Shown one piece after another: positions 63,150 to 64,000 of a stretch of 64,000 nt of DNA. The notes under the pieces were generated by a model. That model worked only from the letters and a program-made list of their open reading frames with translations. It was not told the origin of the DNA and searched no databases. The position numbers and the translations under genes are program-made. Origin of the DNA: Coffea arabica. Lineage: Eukaryota > Streptophyta > Magnoliopsida > Gentianales > Rubiaceae. The stretch lies in assembly GCF_036785885.1 (NCBI RefSeq), contig NC_092323.1:1652501-1716500 (forward strand), given 5' to 3'. How positions within the stretch are numbered: position 1 is the stretch's first letter; the number at the start of each line of letters is the position of its first letter.

Positions 63150-64000
63150 CTGCACGTATCATAGAAAGTATAGTGAAGAAATGCAGCAAGAAGTTGTTCC
63201 ACAAGCTGTAAGAAAGAAGCACAATTTGAATAGAAGATATTCAAAAACATAAATCAAGAGAGAGAGACAGCATTGGCGGTCAACTGTCTATCAAAGTAGC
63301 GCAGAAGCAAGTAGGTTTTCGCCACATATAAAGCCAAAGACTTTGATCTTTATAACATATAAATAAGGGGTTGTTCTAGAATGGAATGAAAAAGAGACAG
63401 TTGTCCACTTGTAGCATAGTGGTGGCGAAGTGCATGATTCATGAAGAAGGTTATTGAGAGCTAATCGTGCTTGATAGGGTTGCAAGTCTTACCACGGGAA
63501 ATTTGCAACCCGTTATCTATCTCTTATAGCAGCAGCAAGAAGGGGTGTTTAGTTCAGAGGACAACAAAGATGTGCCATAGCAAAGGAAACTTAGAATGGC
63601 GTGACAGTTTCTGCTCCGAATTACTCCTAGCATTTTTTGAGAAATTAAAAGTCAATGAAATTGTTGTTCAGTTAAAAGTATCGAACTTTTCTGCTTTTCT
63701 TTCTGATCATTACGTTTTCGTGGCTGCTCTTCTCTAACCCTGTAAAACTATCATACGTGGTACTGTACTCCTACAGTAGTAATGTTTACGAGCTTCTTGC
63801 AGTCAAGCACGAATAAATAATCAACAAGAATGGTGGAAAACGAAAAAGAAACACCAAGTAAAGCGAACAAAGCTAAAAATGACAAGAATTTCCTCTTTTG
63901 GTTTATTTTAAAACAAAAAAAAAAAAGAAAGGGGAGAGAAATTAATAACAAACCAGAAGAAGAGGAGGCAGGAATAAGGGTGGAGGCCAGGGCTGCATCC
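63150..64000. other. Upstream region of the kinase gene
   Basis: Intron and/or leader of the kinase gene. A donor-like CCCGTG|GTAAGACT on the minus strand near 63492 could end an upstream exon, but the frames before it contain early stops, so no coding exon is called. The true first exon may lie beyond the right edge. Confidence 0.4.

Noticed and set aside
63471-63951. Short frames near the right edge as the first kinase exon
   Set aside because: Frames leading to the donor-like site near 63492 contain stops and show no RLCK-type N terminus.
1-64000. CRISPR arrays, operons, prophages or bacterial-type systems
   Set aside because: The window is plant nuclear DNA with intron-bearing genes; no spaced direct repeats or prokaryotic gene clusters were seen.

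Overview
The window is nuclear DNA of a flowering plant, most likely a eudicot. Genes have many exons with GT-AG introns, AT-rich intergenic DNA and typical plant repeats, and all recognisable proteins are land-plant families. The species cannot be named from sequence alone.

Layout. 1-1789: the 5' part of a GC-rich Ty3/Gypsy-type LTR retrotransposon on the minus strand, cut by the window edge. 2717-8963 (+): a 14-exon phytyl ester synthase / esterase-acyltransferase gene. 8964-13403: repeats, including four copies of a 194-bp tandem unit, SINE-like retroposons and a tRNA-derived SINE with a 12-bp target-site duplication. Everything protein-coding to the right is on the minus strand: a single-finger C2H2 protein with an EAR motif (13404-14042); an Atos/DUF4210 'meiosis chromosome segregation' family protein (16778-21814, with two MITE-like insertions in its introns); shikimate kinase-like SKL1 (27280-29592); a BAR-domain plus Pro/Ser-rich protein (31102-37464); an unrecognised MGCG protein with a myristoylation-type N terminus (39832-41576); a plastid-type glycerophosphodiester phosphodiesterase (44585-46873); a DHHC protein S-acyltransferase (53460-57796); and a receptor-like cytoplasmic kinase of the CDG1/PBL group (61093-63144, 5' end uncertain). 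A tRNA-Gln(TTG) lies at 59216-59287 and a decayed LINE at about 59560-60290. The largest gene-free stretch, 46874-53459, is AT-rich and carries a Helitron 3' end and MITE remnants.

The order esterase/acyltransferase - Atos - SKL1 - BAR protein - DHHC transferase - CDG1-like kinase resembles, from memory, the Arabidopsis chromosome 3 neighbourhood around At3g26840-At3g26940. The window therefore looks like an ancient conserved gene block expanded by repeats. The genes do not form a pathway. Four are plausibly plastid or lipid related (PES, SKL1, GDPD) or membrane-lipid related (DHHC).

No new multi-gene system was recognised. The least explained items are a transposon-like element with palindromic GCATTC...GAATGC modules (42773-43625), the 194-bp array, and the MGCG protein. 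All exon models were read by eye from splice consensus, frame continuity and remembered family sequences; no search was run.
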